Below are positions 1 through 8,053 of a stretch of DNA of 64,000 nt, one piece after another. Both the position numbers and the translations under genes were made by a program. The notes beneath the pieces were generated by a model. The model had not been told where the DNA came from. It saw only the letters and a list, made by a program, of their open reading frames with translations, and made no database searches. The DNA lies in assembly GCF_027706745.1 (NCBI RefSeq), contig NZ_JAQFWP010000003.1, positions 62,001 to 126,000 on the forward strand, read 5' to 3'. Within the stretch, counting starts at the first letter, position 1. Each line of letters opens with the position of its first letter. This stretch comes from Nocardiopsis suaedae. Its GTDB lineage: Bacteria > Actinomycetota > Actinomycetes > Streptosporangiales > Streptosporangiaceae.

Positions 1-69
1 GGCGTCGACCTGGGCCAGCGCGAGACCGGCGTGGGGGCACTCCGGAACCGCGAGCACTGTGATGCGCAT
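1..69 (-). CDS. Partial CDS, N-terminus of a small thioredoxin-like or unknown protein
   Basis: Only the first 23 codons are inside the window; the gene runs off the left edge. The start is ATG at 69, preceded by a strong GGAGGAGC ribosome site about 6 nt upstream. The visible peptide begins MRITVLAVPECPH, a beta-strand followed by a Cys-Pro turn, as in small thioredoxin or glutaredoxin-like proteins that often sit beside MerR regulators. It is divergent from the MerR gene at 238 and is the probable target of that regulator. The function is not determined by so short a piece. Confidence 0.5.
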   Translation of the reverse strand, partial: MRITVLAVPECPHAGLALAQVDA

Positions 70-190
70 TTCTGCTCCTCCAGAAGTCCGTACCGGGACC
101 CGGGCGGCGGGGCGTGATCCGGCAGAGGGAGGGCCGCGCAACAGGCCGGAATCCCTGTGGCCTCTTGCCGGGCCACCGCCATATGCGCAC

Positions 191-220
191 GGTAAACATT
201 CCAGTGCGCTGGAAGGTCAA
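191..220 (-). promoter_or_regulatory. MerR-type operator/promoter facing the partial gene
   Basis: Read on the minus strand there is a TTGACC -35 hexamer (220-215), a dyad TTCCAG-N4-CTGGAA (214-199) and a weak -10 (TTTACC or TTACCG) after an 18-19 bp spacer. MerR-family regulators act on promoters with over-long spacers that contain the dyad. The site lies between the divergent MerR gene and the partial gene. Confidence 0.55.
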
Positions 221-237
221 GGCATAGGGTGAGGGGC

Positions 238-642
238 ATGCGCATCGGGGAACTGGCTTCCCGAAGCGGGTTGTCCACCAGGACGCTCCGCTTCTACGAG
301 GAGGTCGGCCTGCTGGTCCCGCCCCCGCGCACATCCGGCGGCTACCGCGATTACCCCGGCTCCGCCGTCGCCCGGTTGGCGTTCATCGGGGAGTCCCAGC
401 GCGCGGGCCTGACCCTCGCCGAGATCCGTTCCGTCCTCACCTTGCGCGACGACGGCCAGGCGCCGTGCGCCCATGTCACCGCGCTCATCCACGAGCACCT
501 GGACGACATCGACCGGCGTATGGCCGAACTCGCCGCCACCCGCCGGGTCCTGCGCACCCTCGCCACCCGGGCGGCCGCCACCGACCCGGCGGAGTGCGGT
601 GGCGATGACATCTGCAGCATCGTCATTGCAGGGGAGACCTGA
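238..642 (+). CDS. MerR-family transcriptional regulator
   Basis: A cytoplasmic DNA-binding regulator of 134 residues. The N-terminus MRIGELASRSG followed by TLRFYEEVGLL is the classic MerR winged helix, then a dimerisation helix (about residues 78-115). Two Cys in the C-terminal tail (CGGDDIC) and one before the coiled coil (APCAHV) sit where metal or thiol sensing MerR proteins bind their effector, so a metal or redox signal is possible but the ligand is unknown. I chose ATG 238 over GTG 229 because family members start with MRIGEL. It is divergent from the gene at the left edge and a MerR-type operator lies between them. Confidence 0.85.
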   Translation: MRIGELASRSGLSTRTLRFYEEVGLLVPPPRTSGGYRDYPGSAVARLAFIGESQRAGLTLAEIRSVLTLRDDGQAPCAHVTALIHEHLDDIDRRMAELAATRRVLRTLATRAAATDPAECGGDDICSIVIAGET

Positions 643-729
643 GGAGGAACCTGCTGCGCCCGACGCGGGCGGGGCGATGGCGAAGTCGTCCAAGATCGAC
701 TACCGGTGCGCTCTGGACATGAGAGAAAT

Positions 730-773
730 GCCCTGCCTGATCGATGCGTCATCGCAGGTCAGGGCTTTCTTTC
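730..773. terminator. Bulged hairpin followed by T-rich run, copy 1
   Basis: GCCCTG pairs with CAGGGC, CCTG with CAGG and CGAT with ATCG around a 5-nt loop, followed by TTTCTTT on the plus strand. It lies downstream of the MerR gene and beyond the end of the minus-strand ABC operon. About 39 of 44 positions match the hairpin at 5042-5085 downstream of tRNA-Gly, with the differences confined to the loop area. Confidence 0.5.
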
Positions 774-828
774 CTGGGTGGGAGCTTAGGTCCGGCCGGG
801 GCGAGTAAGTGTGGTGGGAACCATCGGC

Positions 829-1581
829 TCAGGCGTCGCGACGAAAGAGGCAGTAACCGCCCGCCGCCGCAGCGAGAACCCCCCACCCGGCGAGGACGGC
901 CGCCGCCGCGCCCGGGTGGAGCTCGGTGACACTGTAGGCCGGGGTGCCGACCAGACTCAGGCTCGCCTCGTGGGGAAGCAGTCGGATCACCTCCGGCACC
1001 TGGAATACGCCGGTGGCGACCAGTACGGGAGCCAGAACCAGGAGTGTCGGCGGCGCCACCACGTTGCGTGTGACGATCGCCAGCCCGAAGCCGATCACCG
1101 GCAGCACCACGTAGACCGCGTACCAGCGCAGAAGCTCCACCGCGATATCCGGCGCGGACGTCTCTCCGAGCAGGAGGGCCAGGCGGCCGGGGGTCACCAC
1201 CACAACGGCTGCGGGCACGGTCACGGCCAGCAGTGCTGCGAGCTTGGCGGCGTACAGCCGCAGCCGGTCGGGCACCGCGGTGAGCGTCACGCGCAGTTGC
1301 CCATTGTGGTATTCGCTTCCGGCCGCGAATACCGCGACCAAGATGAAGACGTAGACCGGCGCCATCAGCACGCCACCGAGCTCGGAGAGTGCCACAGCGC
1401 CGTCGCCGGCGCCGATGCGGACGGCGTCGGTCGCGGCGGCGGCGTCCAGCCCGGTATTGAGCACCAGCGTCGCGACAATGGCCAGCCACGTCACCGGATG
1501 CGTGACGATCTTGGTCACTTCAGCGGCGAAAAGGTCGCGTCTGCGCAGGCCGACGGCTGCCGTGGTGGCATCGGCCGTCAT
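829..1581 (-). CDS. ABC exporter permease subunit, second of two
   Basis: A 250-residue integral membrane protein with six hydrophobic segments and no nucleotide-binding motif, typical of ABC-2 permeases of BcrAB/lantibiotic-immunity type exporters. It is last in a three-gene minus-strand operon; its ATG overlaps the stop of the upstream permease (ATGA at 1578-1581), indicating translational coupling. The N-terminus (RRDLFAAEVTKIVTHPVTW) is the cytoplasmic helix found in this family. The substrate cannot be told from sequence; peptide antibiotic export or self-protection is the usual role. Confidence 0.8.
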   Translation of the reverse strand: MTADATTAAVGLRRRDLFAAEVTKIVTHPVTWLAIVATLVLNTGLDAAAATDAVRIGAGDGAVALSELGGVLMAPVYVFILVAVFAAGSEYHNGQLRVTLTAVPDRLRLYAAKLAALLAVTVPAAVVVVTPGRLALLLGETSAPDIAVELLRWYAVYVVLPVIGFGLAIVTRNVVAPPTLLVLAPVLVATGVFQVPEVIRLLPHEASLSLVGTPAYSVTELHPGAAAAVLAGWGVLAAAAGGYCLFRRDA

Positions 1582-2378
1582 CGGGCGTCCCGCAGGCGGA
1601 TCGCGACGGCGGCGCCGGTGACGGCGACCGTCGCCCAGCCGGTCAGTACGGCTGCTCCATGCAGTGGACTCGCGCTGAGGACGTTTGTCGTGGGCTCAAG
1701 AAGCAGGTTGCGCGCGGCGCTCAACGGCAGGAGTGCGTCGATGGCCGGTACGGCTGCGAACACTTGGGCCATCGTCAGCGCGATGAAGGCGGTGACGGCG
1801 ATGATCCCCACAAGGGTGCGTCGGGCCACCAGTGTGACGGCGAATCCGATCAGGGTCGCCGTGACCGCGTACAGCAGGAATCGCCCTTGCCCGGCCAGCG
1901 CCTCAGCGCTCCACAGGATGCCGGGATTCCAGTCACGGACCCCCAGATACATGAAGAATGTCGACAGCGCCGCGAGGATGACGCCGACGGCGAGGGCGTA
2001 CAGCGCGGTCGCGATCACCTTGCCGGCGACGAGCTTCCCTCGGCGTGGGACGACCGAGACGCTGACGCCCAGGTGGCCGGATCGGAACTCCTGTCCGGCG
2101 ATGATGGCGCCGATGATCGGCAGGAACAACCCTGGCTGCAGCGAGGATGCCACCAGCAGCCCGAGAACCAGGGACTCGGCCCGCTGTCGGTGGCCGGTGA
2201 AGAATTCGATGGTCCCGTCGGGACGCATGTCCGCGAGAGAGTCGGAGAGCATGCCAAGCGGTTGGAGCAGCACGACCACGGCGAGCAGCAACAGAACGGC
2301 CGTGGCGATCAGGACGCTGGGCAATGAGGTGATCTTGGTGAGTTCTGAGCGTACGACGCCGATCACGGCCCTCACCAC
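1578..2378 (-). CDS. ABC exporter permease subunit, first of two
   Basis: A 266-residue membrane protein with six predicted transmembrane segments and the N-terminal pattern RSELTKITSLPSV shared by ABC-2 type permeases. It probably forms a heteromeric channel with the following permease. Its start overlaps the end of the ATPase gene by 7 nt and its stop overlaps the next start, so all three subunits are made from one transcript. No substrate can be inferred. Confidence 0.8.
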   Translation of the reverse strand: MVRAVIGVVRSELTKITSLPSVLIATAVLLLLAVVVLLQPLGMLSDSLADMRPDGTIEFFTGHRQRAESLVLGLLVASSLQPGLFLPIIGAIIAGQEFRSGHLGVSVSVVPRRGKLVAGKVIATALYALAVGVILAALSTFFMYLGVRDWNPGILWSAEALAGQGRFLLYAVTATLIGFAVTLVARRTLVGIIAVTAFIALTMAQVFAAVPAIDALLPLSAARNLLLEPTTNVLSASPLHGAAVLTGWATVAVTGAAVAIRLRDAR

Positions 2379-3085
2379 CTTTCGCTTTGCGTGCCACCGG
2401 TGAGCGCGAAGAACGCCTCCTCCAGCGAGGAGTGGTCGGCAGTGACGTCGGCGAGCGGCCCTTGGGCGATGATGCTGCCGCGATTGATGATCACCACGTC
2501 ATCGACGGTTTCGGCGGTTTCGCCCATCAAGTGGCTCGACAGCAGCACCGTGTTGCCTTTGGCCGCGTAGGACCGCAGAAACGTGCGGACCGTGCGGATG
2601 CCCTCGGGGTCGAGTCCATTGGCGGGCTCGTCGAGGACGAGCGTACGGGGCTCGCCGAGCAGCGCCGCGGCCAGACCCAAGCGCTGCTTCATGCCCAGCG
2701 AGTACTTGCGCACCCGGGTCTTCGCCGCGTGGGAGAGGCCGACCTGCTCCAGGACCTCGGACACCCGATTCCGCGGGATCCCGTTGGACTGGGCGATCCA
2801 GCGCAGGTGGTCGGCGCCACGCCGCTCAGGCACCGGCCCGGCACCGTCGAGCAGGGCGCCGACGGCCCGGAGCGGCTGCTCGATCCTGCTGTAGGGGACG
2901 CCGTCGATGAGCGCAGTGCCGGAGTTGGGGCGATCCAGGCCCAGCAGCATGCGAAGGGTCGTGGACTTGCCTGCGCCGTTGGGGCCGAGGAACCCCGTGA
3001 CCCGGCCGGGCGTGGCAGAGAAGGACACGTTGTCGACGGCCTTGTTCGAGCCGAACCTCTTACTGAGTTCAGTAATCGCGATCAC
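2372..3085 (-). CDS. ABC transporter ATP-binding protein, BcrA-like
   Basis: The 237-residue nucleotide-binding subunit of the exporter. It has the Walker A motif GPNGAGKST (about residue 34), the signature YSLGMKQRLGLA, Walker B LVLDEPANGLDPEG and the switch His in SSHLMGE. Start is GTG at 3085 with AGGAG about 11 nt upstream. First gene of the operon; a region rich in inverted repeats lies 230-280 nt upstream. It resembles DrrA/BcrA-type ATPases that power drug or bacteriocin export. Confidence 0.88.
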   Translation of the reverse strand: MIAITELSKRFGSNKAVDNVSFSATPGRVTGFLGPNGAGKSTTLRMLLGLDRPNSGTALIDGVPYSRIEQPLRAVGALLDGAGPVPERRGADHLRWIAQSNGIPRNRVSEVLEQVGLSHAAKTRVRKYSLGMKQRLGLAAALLGEPRTLVLDEPANGLDPEGIRTVRTFLRSYAAKGNTVLLSSHLMGETAETVDDVVIINRGSIIAQGPLADVTADHSSLEEAFFALTGGTQSERW

Positions 3086-3619
3086 GTTGATCCAGTGCTC
3101 CTGCCCACCCCTAAACGGCTCAAATCAACCGCTAAGGAGCGGCCGTCAGGGAAAGACGATCAGAGCCGGATAGTCAAAGGGGTCGATGTAGACGGAGTCG
3201 CCGATGCTTTTGGCGGCGTCCTCGGAATTGCTGGTTGGGTGAGAGCGGCGGTCTTCTGCGTGCTCACTCCCCAGGTCCTCGTTCGGTGTAGCTGTGACCG
3301 GTCGCGTCCGTGAGTCATGAACGCGAGTCACGTAATCACATATAGGTGATCGCGACTCGGACAAGACCTTATGAGGTGATGAGGCGGGCGACAAGTAGCT
3401 ATTCACCAGTGGAGAGGGTGGGTATGAAGAAGCGGTTTTCTGTCCTGGGAGTCATGGTGGATGGCCGGAGCTGGCCGTCGGTATCTCACTAGCGCGGCTT
3501 GACGGGTCACGAAGGGCGCGTGTAGCGGGTGGCCGTGACTGGGCGGTGTATCGTTGCGTGCACACTCGGCAGTAGGAACACCTTCTGTGAATCCTCATCG
3601 CGACGACTGAGGCAGACCA
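3086..3619. promoter_or_regulatory. Intergenic region upstream of the ABC exporter, with inverted repeats
   Basis: About 530 bases, less GC-rich than the surroundings. It holds a nested inverted repeat (outer arms CGAGTC 3324-3329 and GACTCG 3354-3359; inner ATCAC 3335-3339 and GTGAT 3346-3350), which looks like an operator, and a small hairpin CCGCT-AAGG-AGCGG (3129-3142) in the exporter leader. A minus-strand open frame of 86 codons (3146-3406) crosses it but has no convincing ribosome site. No gene is called here. Confidence 0.4.
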
Positions 3620-3939
3620 ATGAGCAACCTTCCCCTGCTTGCCATCGACACATTGATCCGCGCCTTTGCCGTGGCCGACGGCTTTCCCGATTGGAACCCG
3701 GGCCGAGGCGCCGCCCGGCATGGAGGACCTGGCCAACGACCGGATCTTCTGGGGCAACGCTCGGCGAAGGCTTCGGCACTGTGGTGAGCAAGGTCGGGCA
3801 CCGCAGCGGGTACAACAGGAGCACCCCGTGCGCCACGGGCATGCTGTGGGGGATCGGTGGGCTGTGCCTGTTGGCGATGAACAGGCCTATCGTCTCGGGC
3901 GTGCTGCCCCAGAGCGGTTCATGGAGGGCGGCGGCGTGA
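3620..3939 (+). pseudogene. Frameshifted membrane-protein remnant of a conjugative element
   Basis: A plausible start (ATG 3620, MSNLPLLAIDTLIRAF...) reads well for about 30 codons. Protein-like sequence then continues in a second frame (PPGMEDLANDRIFWGN) and a third (GMLWGIGGLCLLAMNRP, hydrophobic), ending at TGA 3937-3939. That stop overlaps the GTG start of the next gene as GTGA, which is how an intact upstream gene would be coupled. I infer a short membrane protein gene broken by two frameshifts. The family is unknown; the neighbour suggests an integrative conjugative element. Confidence 0.4.
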
Positions 3940-4688
3940 GTACCCCCAACGAGATCGCAGCCTCGGCCCGCCGAACCCGCACCACCATCATCGTCCCGGC
4001 CGCCCTCGTGGTGGTGCTGGCCGTCGTGGCCGCCGTTGCGATCACCACGGCCCTGAACGCGGGCGGCGAGCAGCTGCAGAGCGCCGCCTCCCCCTCGCCC
4101 ACGCGCTCCCGTGCAGAGGGCGAGCCGCTGCGCCCGCCCGCCCCCGGGCACGAGGTCGAGGGCTACCCGGTCAACTTCGAGCACACCCCGGAGGGGGCCG
4201 TGGCCATGACCACGGCCTACGTCAGCCGCAATGCGACCTTGGACCCCGCGGACAAGGCCGAGACCCGATCGGCCTATGCCGTAGAACTGCAGGGGATCGG
4301 GCAGGAGGAACTGGAGCAGCTGGCCGAGCAGTTACAGCTGGGCATCGAGGACGAGCTGGACTACTACGGGTTCGACGTGGATCTGGGCGACCTGCCCCAG
4401 CAGGCCACCTATTCGGCGCTGCCGGTGGCGGTGGTCTATGAGGAGATCGACGCCTCGACCACCGAGGTCGCCGTTCTGACCGAGGTGAACGTCTCCGACG
4501 GCATCGAGGCCGAGTCCATCTTCCTGGAGCCCCTTGAGGTGCGGTGCGTGTGGAGCGATGACGTGCGCGGCGGCGACTGGGTCATCTCCAGCGAGTTCCC
4601 CGAGATCGAGGTGCCGGACAAGGCCGAGCCCGGCACCGAGGAGTTCCAGAGCTCGGAGTGGGCCCCGCTGCAGGGAGGGATGTCCTGA
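3936..4688 (+). CDS. Membrane-anchored hypothetical protein of integrative-element type (DUF8175-like)
   Basis: A 250-residue protein with one N-terminal transmembrane helix (about residues 17-40, TTIIVPAALVVVLAVVAAVA) after a short basic cytoplasmic tail, a Ser/Pro linker, and an acidic extracytoplasmic domain. Proteins of this build accompany conjugation genes in actinobacterial integrative elements. GTG 3936 is chosen because GGAGGG lies 7 nt upstream and the start overlaps the preceding stop. Longer in-frame upstream sequence reads through the decayed gene. It seems intact, but its partners on both sides are broken. The family assignment is from memory and tentative. Confidence 0.6.
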   Translation: MSTPNEIAASARRTRTTIIVPAALVVVLAVVAAVAITTALNAGGEQLQSAASPSPTRSRAEGEPLRPPAPGHEVEGYPVNFEHTPEGAVAMTTAYVSRNATLDPADKAETRSAYAVELQGIGQEELEQLAEQLQLGIEDELDYYGFDVDLGDLPQQATYSALPVAVVYEEIDASTTEVAVLTEVNVSDGIEAESIFLEPLEVRCVWSDDVRGGDWVISSEFPEIEVPDKAEPGTEEFQSSEWAPLQGGMS

Positions 4689-5041
4689 TAATGCGCGGCC
4701 TGGTCGCGCTGATGGGGGAGGACCGCAACGGTCAATGCCAGCAGGGTGTACTTGCCTGCCGGTGGCGGTCGCCATCAACAGTGAATAGCCGGTGGCCAGG
4801 ACTCGTGGCGGTCGCCCTCCCAGGGGCTCCGGGGTGCGTGTGGCTTACGGGTTGCTCCCATATGGAGGGGCGGTCGCGCGGTTCTCTAGACCGGGGAGTG
4901 ACTCCGGATGCTCGGGCGCCGGCCTCCTCCGTGCACCCTGGTGCACCCCCCGCTGAGGGCGTGAATGACGGGACGGAGTCTGCACAACGGGCGGCCGCGG
5001 CGAGGTGGTGCACCCCCGCGTGCACCCTCGGCAGCAGAAAA
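4689..5041. other. Degenerate tail of the mobile-element fragment
   Basis: An ATG at 4691 (MRGLVALMGEDR) directly follows the preceding stop and looks like the beginning of the next operon gene, but protein-like sequence ends after about a dozen codons. The rest has no gene. GTGCACCC-type motifs recur (about 4930, 4940, 5008 and 5020), and the stretch GTGCACNCTCGGCAG near 5019-5035 has a counterpart near 3557-3573. This pattern fits a deleted element next to the tRNA. Confidence 0.4.
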
Positions 5042-5085
5042 GCCCTGCCTGTTCGATCTGAGATCGCAGGTCAGGGCTTTCTTTC
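5042..5085 (-). terminator. Hairpin downstream of tRNA-Gly, copy 2
   Basis: Same stem as the hairpin at 730-773: GCCCTG with CAGGGC, CCTG with CAGG and CGAT with ATCG. It lies 6 nt beyond the 3' end of tRNA-Gly and probably ends its transcript, although the T-rich run is on the plus strand; on the minus strand an A-rich flank mirrors it (GAAAG before, TTTTCTG after). Confidence 0.5.
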
Positions 5086-5091
5086 GGATGG

Positions 5092-5162
5092 AGCGGATGA
5101 CGGGAATCGAACCCGCGTTATCAGCTTGGGAAGCTGAAGTTCTACCATTGAACTACATCCGC
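5092..5162 (-). tRNA. tRNA-Gly (anticodon CCC)
   Basis: Reads GCGGATG at the 5' acceptor strand, pairing with CATCCGC at the 3' end. The D arm is GTTC-AATGGTA-GAAC, the anticodon stem TCAGC/GCTGA encloses loop TTCCCAA (anticodon CCC, decoding GGG), and the T arm is CGGGT-TCGATTC-CCG with the universal TTCGA core. The discriminator is T, as expected for glycine. CCA is not encoded. It sits at the border of the mobile-element fragment, a usual integration site. Confidence 0.97.
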
Positions 5163-5293
5163 GTCGGGCCGCCTTGCGGCTGCCAACGGGGACCAGCATA
5201 GCGGACTCCGGGGCGGAGCGGTAACCGGCGCGGGGCCGCCTGGTCGGGCGGTGGGCGGTCCGGGGGGTCGTCGCAGCAGGTAGGTTCTGTTCC

Positions 5294-5869
5294 GTGCTGC
5301 TCTCCGATCGCGATATCAGGTCCGAAATCGAGTCCGGGCGGGTGAAGATCGACCCCTACGACCCCGGGCTCATCCAGCCGTCCAGCATCGATGTCCGCCT
5401 GGACCGGTACTTCCGGGTCTTCGAGAACCACAAGTACCCGCACATCGACCCCGCGGTCGAGCAGCCCGACCTCACGCGGCTCGTGGAGGTCGAGGCGGAC
5501 TCGGAGTTCATCCTGCACCCGGGCGAGTTCGTGCTGGCCTCCACCTACGAGGTCGTCACCCTGCCGCACGACATCGCCAGCCGCTTGGAGGGCAAGAGCT
5601 CCCTGGGGCGGCTCGGGCTGCTCACGCACTCCACGGCCGGGTTCATCGACCCCGGCTTCTCCGGGCACGTCACCCTGGAGCTGTCGAACGTGGCCACCCT
5701 GCCGATGAAGCTCTACCCCGGCATGAAGATCGGCCAGCTGTGCATGTTCCGCCTCAGCTCCCCCGCTGAGCACCCCTACGGCTCCCCGCGGTACGGCTCG
5801 CGCTACCAGGACCAGCGCGGCCCCACGCCCTCCCGCGCGTTCCTCAACTTCGGGAGGACGCGGGTGTGA
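5294..5869 (+). CDS. dcd: dCTP deaminase
   Basis: A cytosolic homotrimeric enzyme of 191 residues that deaminates dCTP to dUTP for thymidylate supply; actinobacterial members may also hydrolyse dUTP to dUMP (bifunctional Dcd-Dut in Mycobacterium tuberculosis). Family motifs are clear: MLLSDRDI start, [20 protein letters not shown] and the active-site strand [14 protein letters not shown] with its catalytic region, then [12 protein letters not shown]. Length is standard. GTG 5294 matches the conserved N-terminus. The gene follows tRNA-Gly divergently, an arrangement common in this order. Confidence 0.97.
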   Translation: MLLSDRDIRSEIESGRVKIDPYDPGLIQPSSIDVRLDRYFRVFENHKYPHIDPAVEQPDLTRLVEVEADSEFILHPGEFVLASTYEVVTLPHDIASRLEGKSSLGRLGLLTHSTAGFIDPGFSGHVTLELSNVATLPMKLYPGMKIGQLCMFRLSSPAEHPYGSPRYGSRYQDQRGPTPSRAFLNFGRTRV

Positions 5870-5879
5870 GGCCCGGGAA

Positions 5880-6488
5880 CTAGAAGCGGTAGGGGGAGTA
5901 CGGCGTCGAGGGCTGCGGTGCGGCCCTGGGCCTCTCGCGCTTGGGGAGCAGCCAGGCCGACAGCAGCCCGCCGGCGAAGCCGAACAGGTGCGCCTGCCAC
6001 GACACCCCCTCCTGCTGGGGCAGCACACCCCAGATCAGCGTCCCGTAGAAGATGATCACGCTGATCATGATCACGATGTCGATGGTCCTGCGCTCCACGA
6101 TCCCGCGCAGCACGGTGTAGCCGAAGTAGCCGAAGACCAGCCCGCTCGCCCCGACGGTGAGCACGCCGGGCGGGCTGAACAGCCACACCCCCACGCCGCT
6201 CACGACCGCCACGATGAGCGTCGTCCAGATGAACCGGCCCAGGCCTCCGCTGAGGGCCACCAGCGACCCCAGCACCAGGAACGGCAGCGAGTTGCTGATG
6301 AGGTGGCCGAGGTTGGCGTGCATGAAGGGGGCCGTGACGATCGTCCACGGCGCGCCCGTGTCCCACGAGCGGAGCCCGAACGCCGAGTCCAGCGCGCCGC
6401 CCATGACCGAGTCGAACAGTTCGAAGATCCACATCGCCGCGAGGAACCCGGCGACGGTGAGTATGGCGACTATCCGTGAGTGCGTCAC
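5880..6488 (-). CDS. Rhomboid-family intramembrane serine protease
   Basis: A polytopic membrane protease of about 202 residues with six transmembrane helices. The nucleophile motif GASG (within LTVGASGLVFGYFGY) and the catalytic His in WQAHLFGFAGG are both present, as is the conserved HANLGHLISNSLPF loop, so it should be active in cleaving membrane-embedded substrates. The start is uncertain: GTG 6488 (MTHSRIVAIL) gives the usual short cytoplasmic tail; TTG 6515 would add nine residues. Convergent with dcd, ending 10 nt away. Confidence 0.88.
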   Translation of the reverse strand: MTHSRIVAILTVAGFLAAMWIFELFDSVMGGALDSAFGLRSWDTGAPWTIVTAPFMHANLGHLISNSLPFLVLGSLVALSGGLGRFIWTTLIVAVVSGVGVWLFSPPGVLTVGASGLVFGYFGYTVLRGIVERRTIDIVIMISVIIFYGTLIWGVLPQQEGVSWQAHLFGFAGGLLSAWLLPKRERPRAAPQPSTPYSPYRF

Positions 6489-6600
6489 CCTTTCGACTCT
6501 ATGCCACCCGCCCAAGACCTCCCAGCCCCGTCGCGGGAACGGGCGACGGGTGCGGGGTCACGGCATGTAGTTGCGTTGACCTGCTGTGTTGCGCATGGGA

Positions 6601-6643
6601 GTGATGTGTTTCACATTCGATGACCATGTGATGCGGATCACAT
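6601..6643. promoter_or_regulatory. Two CRP/GlxR-like sites
   Basis: The second site (6626-6643) is a perfect palindrome ATGTGAT-GCGG-ATCACAT and matches TGTGA-N6-TCACA exactly. The first (6601-6614) is GTGA-TGTGTT-TCAC. Centres are 27 bp apart. They lie between the rhomboid gene and proV, so either or both may respond to a Crp/GlxR-type regulator. Confidence 0.5.
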
Positions 6644-6865
6644 CCCGGTGGGTCTCCGCTGTCGGGAACGCGGCACTTCCTCGGATGGCCGCCGCGCTGC
6701 CGGTTAAACGTGTTATTTGGGCGTGACCATTCCATGTGAACTGGTCAGACTTCCTCGTTAGCCTGCGACTTCGGCATAAACAGGACTTAAGGAACGGGTC
6801 CCCCGCTCCCGTTCACCCCCGGTCCCGAGTGCGACGCAGCCGATGAGGGAGCCGAAGAGGAGACC

Positions 6866-8053
6866 GTGCCAGCAGTACGCGCAGAGAATCTCTACAAGGT
6901 GTTCGGGAGGCGGGCGGCCGCGGCCGTCGAGGCGCTCTCCGACGGACGCCACCGCGACGAGATCGCCGACCTCGGCGTCACCGCCGCCGTCATCGACACC
7001 TCCTTCGAGGTGGAGCCGGGCGAGATCTTCGTGGTCATGGGCCTGTCCGGGTCCGGGAAGTCCACCCTGATCCGGATGCTCAACGGGCTGCTCCCGCCGA
7101 CATCCGGCACGGTCGAGATCGACGGCACCGACATCACCGGACTCAAGAAGGCCGAGCTCCGCAAGGTGCGCAGCGAGAAGGTCAGCATGGTCTTCCAGCA
7201 CTTCGCGCTGTTCCCGCACCGCCCGGTCGTGGAGAACGCCGCCTACGCCCTGGAGGTCCGCGGCGTTCCGCGTGAGGAGCGGCGTGCCAAGGCCCTGGAG
7301 GCGCTGGAGCTCGTCGGCCTCAAGGACTGGGAGGACAAGCTCCCCGGCCAGCTCTCCGGCGGGATGCAGCAGCGCGTCGGGCTCGCCCGCGCGCTGGCCG
7401 CCGACACCGACATCATCCTCATGGACGAGGCCTTCAGCGCCCTGGACCCGCTGATCCGCCGCGACATGCAGACCCAGCTCCTGGAGCTGCAGGCCTCGCT
7501 CGGCAAGACGATCGTGTTCATCACGCACGACCTCAACGAGGCGATGCGCCTGGGCGACCGCATCTGCGTGCTGCGTGACGGCCGCGTCGCCCAGATCGGC
7601 ACGGCCCAGGAGATCCTGGACCACCCCGCCAACGACTACGTCGCCACCTTCACCGAGGACGTCGACCGCACCCGTGTGCTCACCGCCTCATCGGTGATGG
7701 TCCCCGCCGCCCACTCCGCCGCGCCGACCGACACCCCGCGCGCGGTGCTGCGGGCCATGCGCGAGCAGGGCAGCGACTTCTGCTTCGTGCTCGACTCCGA
7801 CGAGCACCTCCTGGGGGCCGTCTCGGCCGACGACGCCGAGGCCGCGCAGAAGGACGGTGCCAGTGACATCGCCGAAGCCGTGAAGCCCGTCGACGAGACG
7901 ACCGCCCCCTCCACCGTCGTGGCCGACCTGTTCGCCGCGGCGGCGCGCTCGGAGCGGCCGCTGGCCGTCGTCGACGCCGACGCCCGCATGCTCGGCGTGA
8001 TCCCGCGCGCCGCCTTGCTCGACGGACTCGCGATGGAAGGGAGCAGCTCGTGA
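6866..8053 (+). CDS. proV: Glycine betaine/proline ABC transporter ATP-binding protein
   Basis: The 395-residue ATPase of an osmoprotectant importer. Order: ProV-specific N-terminal helix (NLYKVFGRR), Walker A GLSGSGKST (about residue 58), signature LSGGMQQRVGLARAL, Walker B IILMDEAFSALDP, switch His (FITHDLNEA), then two C-terminal CBS repeats (about 275-395), which in this family sense ionic strength. Start GTG 6866. Its stop overlaps the proW start (GTGA at 8050). An intergenic region of about 350 nt upstream carries two CRP-like palindromes. Confidence 0.95.
   Translation: MPAVRAENLYKVFGRRAAAAVEALSDGRHRDEIADLGVTAAVIDTSFEVEPGEIFVVMGLSGSGKSTLIRMLNGLLPPTSGTVEIDGTDITGLKKAELRKVRSEKVSMVFQHFALFPHRPVVENAAYALEVRGVPREERRAKALEALELVGLKDWEDKLPGQLSGGMQQRVGLARALAADTDIILMDEAFSALDPLIRRDMQTQLLELQASLGKTIVFITHDLNEAMRLGDRICVLRDGRVAQIGTAQEILDHPANDYVATFTEDVDRTRVLTASSVMVPAAHSAAPTDTPRAVLRAMREQGSDFCFVLDSDEHLLGAVSADDAEAAQKDGASDIAEAVKPVDETTAPSTVVADLFAAAARSERPLAVVDADARMLGVIPRAALLDGLAMEGSSS

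Noticed and set aside
3507-4184. Minus-strand frames across the mobile-element remnant
   Set aside because: No motif or ribosome site; the plus strand carries the membrane-anchor and coupling signals.
4658-5137. Plus-strand open frame reading through the tRNA-Gly region
   Set aside because: Its end (NRTRVISLGS) is translated from the tRNA itself, a common annotation artefact.
6730-6865. Riboswitch before proV
   Set aside because: The leader is GC-rich with some pairing potential, but I could not match it to a known riboswitch core.
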